Shown in pieces: positions 6,841 through 7,060 of a stretch of 7,060 bases of DNA (position 1 is the first letter of the stretch; each line of letters begins with the position of its first letter). The notes beneath the pieces are model-generated. The model ran no database searches and was not told the DNA's origin. It worked only from the letters and a program-made list of their open reading frames with translations. This DNA comes from Gammaproteobacteria bacterium (GTDB lineage Bacteria > Pseudomonadota > Gammaproteobacteria > CAJXQU01): assembly GCA_026984275.1 (NCBI GenBank), contig JALSSM010000435.1, positions 1-7,060 on the forward strand, in the 5' to 3' direction. Both the position numbers and the translations under genes were made by a program.

Positions 6841-6905
6841 GTAAAATGTCGCCTGTTTGAGACAATCTTTAACCTGTTGTTTCAGTCCAGCGACTAAGCC
6901 AGGGG

Positions 6906-6922
6906 TGCGACATTATGTCGCA
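6906..6922. promoter_or_regulatory. Perfect 17-bp palindrome, candidate operator
   Basis: TGCGACAT-T-ATGTCGCA is an 8-bp perfect inverted repeat around one central base. It lies between the two divergent genes and directly abuts the proposed -35 of the rightward promoter. A 7/8 half-site (ATGTCGCC) recurs at 6846-6853, just upstream of the nqrA -35. The symmetry is that of a dimeric transcription factor site. I do not recognise the regulator with confidence. Confidence 0.55.
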
Positions 6923-6951
6923 TTTCCTTGTTTCCCCAACCTTCTTATAAT
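6923..6951 (+). promoter_or_regulatory. Candidate promoter of the rightward gene
   Basis: A perfect TATAAT lies at 6946-6951. At 17-bp spacing the -35 position holds TTTCCT (6923-6928), only a 3/6 match. Transcription would start near 6958, leaving a leader of about 49 bases before the ATG at 7007. The palindrome centre at 6914 would be near -44, close to where class II activators such as FNR or CRP relatives bind. Confidence 0.4.
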
Positions 6952-7006
6952 CCTTAAGTTATTGATAACAGATTAAAAATAATTAACAGATATAAAGAGG
7001 GAGAGC

Positions 7007-7060
7007 ATGCACCAGGCGCTTAAAGGATTATTAGTTCTATTTATCGGCAGCATCATCCCA
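7007..7060 (+). CDS. Rightward gene, N-terminal 18 codons only
   Basis: The reading frame MHQALKGLLVLFIGSIIP is open to the window edge. The start follows a strong ribosome binding site (AGAGGGAGA, a few bases before ATG) and a promoter-like sequence, which supports a real gene despite the short visible part. The N-terminus has a lysine followed by a hydrophobic stretch (residues 7-17), so it is a signal peptide or a first membrane helix. No family can be named. It is divergent from nqrA and shares a 270-bp control region with it. Confidence 0.6.
   Translation, partial: MHQALKGLLVLFIGSIIP

Noticed and set aside
6822..6841. LexA (SOS) box
   Set aside because: The CTG and CAG ends are 14 bp apart rather than 10, so it does not fit the LexA consensus.
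6569..6844. Plus-strand open frame of 91 codons extending from nqrA into the intergenic region
   Set aside because: Most of it is antisense to the conserved N-terminus of nqrA, and the rest covers the proposed nqr promoter.

Overview
The window is almost entirely one minus-strand operon for the Na+-translocating NADH:quinone oxidoreductase (Na+-NQR), in the canonical order nqrA-B-C-D-E-F. It is followed by the maturation factor gene nqrM and a small gene for a two-CBS-domain protein. NqrD and NqrE closely resemble what I remember of the Vibrio proteins, and the gene order is the usual one. This points to a gammaproteobacterium, probably marine or halotolerant, with moderate GC content; I cannot name the genus from the sequence alone.

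Layout, right to left along the operon's transcription: a divergent intergenic region (6737-7006) lies between nqrA and the start of a rightward gene cut by the window edge (7007-7060). It holds a TATAAT-type promoter candidate for each direction and a perfect 17-bp palindrome. Then come nqrA (6736-5384), nqrB (5381-4170), nqrC (4177-3356), nqrD (3351-2689), nqrE (2689-2081), nqrF (2081-861), nqrM (857-675) and the CBS gene (637-218). Junctions are very tight: gaps of 2, 4 and 3 bp, an 8-bp overlap (B/C), and 1-bp stop/start overlaps (D/E, E/F). This implies one transcript with coupled translation. A 116-bp gap (102-217), holding a promoter-like sequence inside an inverted repeat, precedes a leftward lipoprotein gene cut by the window start (101-1).

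How the genes work together (family knowledge plus visible residues): NqrF takes electrons from NADH through FAD and a [2Fe-2S] cluster. The Fe site held by paired cysteines of NqrD and NqrE passes them to covalent FMN on NqrC and NqrB. Ubiquinone is reduced while Na+ is pumped out through the membrane subunits. NqrM is needed to install the NqrD/NqrE iron centre. All expected cofactor residues are present. The flavin transferase ApbE, also required, is not encoded within the window. The CBS protein may be an adenine-nucleotide sensor, but its target is unknown.

I see no mobile element, CRISPR array, tRNA or rRNA, and no undescribed multi-gene system. The points most worth a second look are the palindrome and repeats in the divergent control region, the CBS gene attached to the operon, and the missing apbE.
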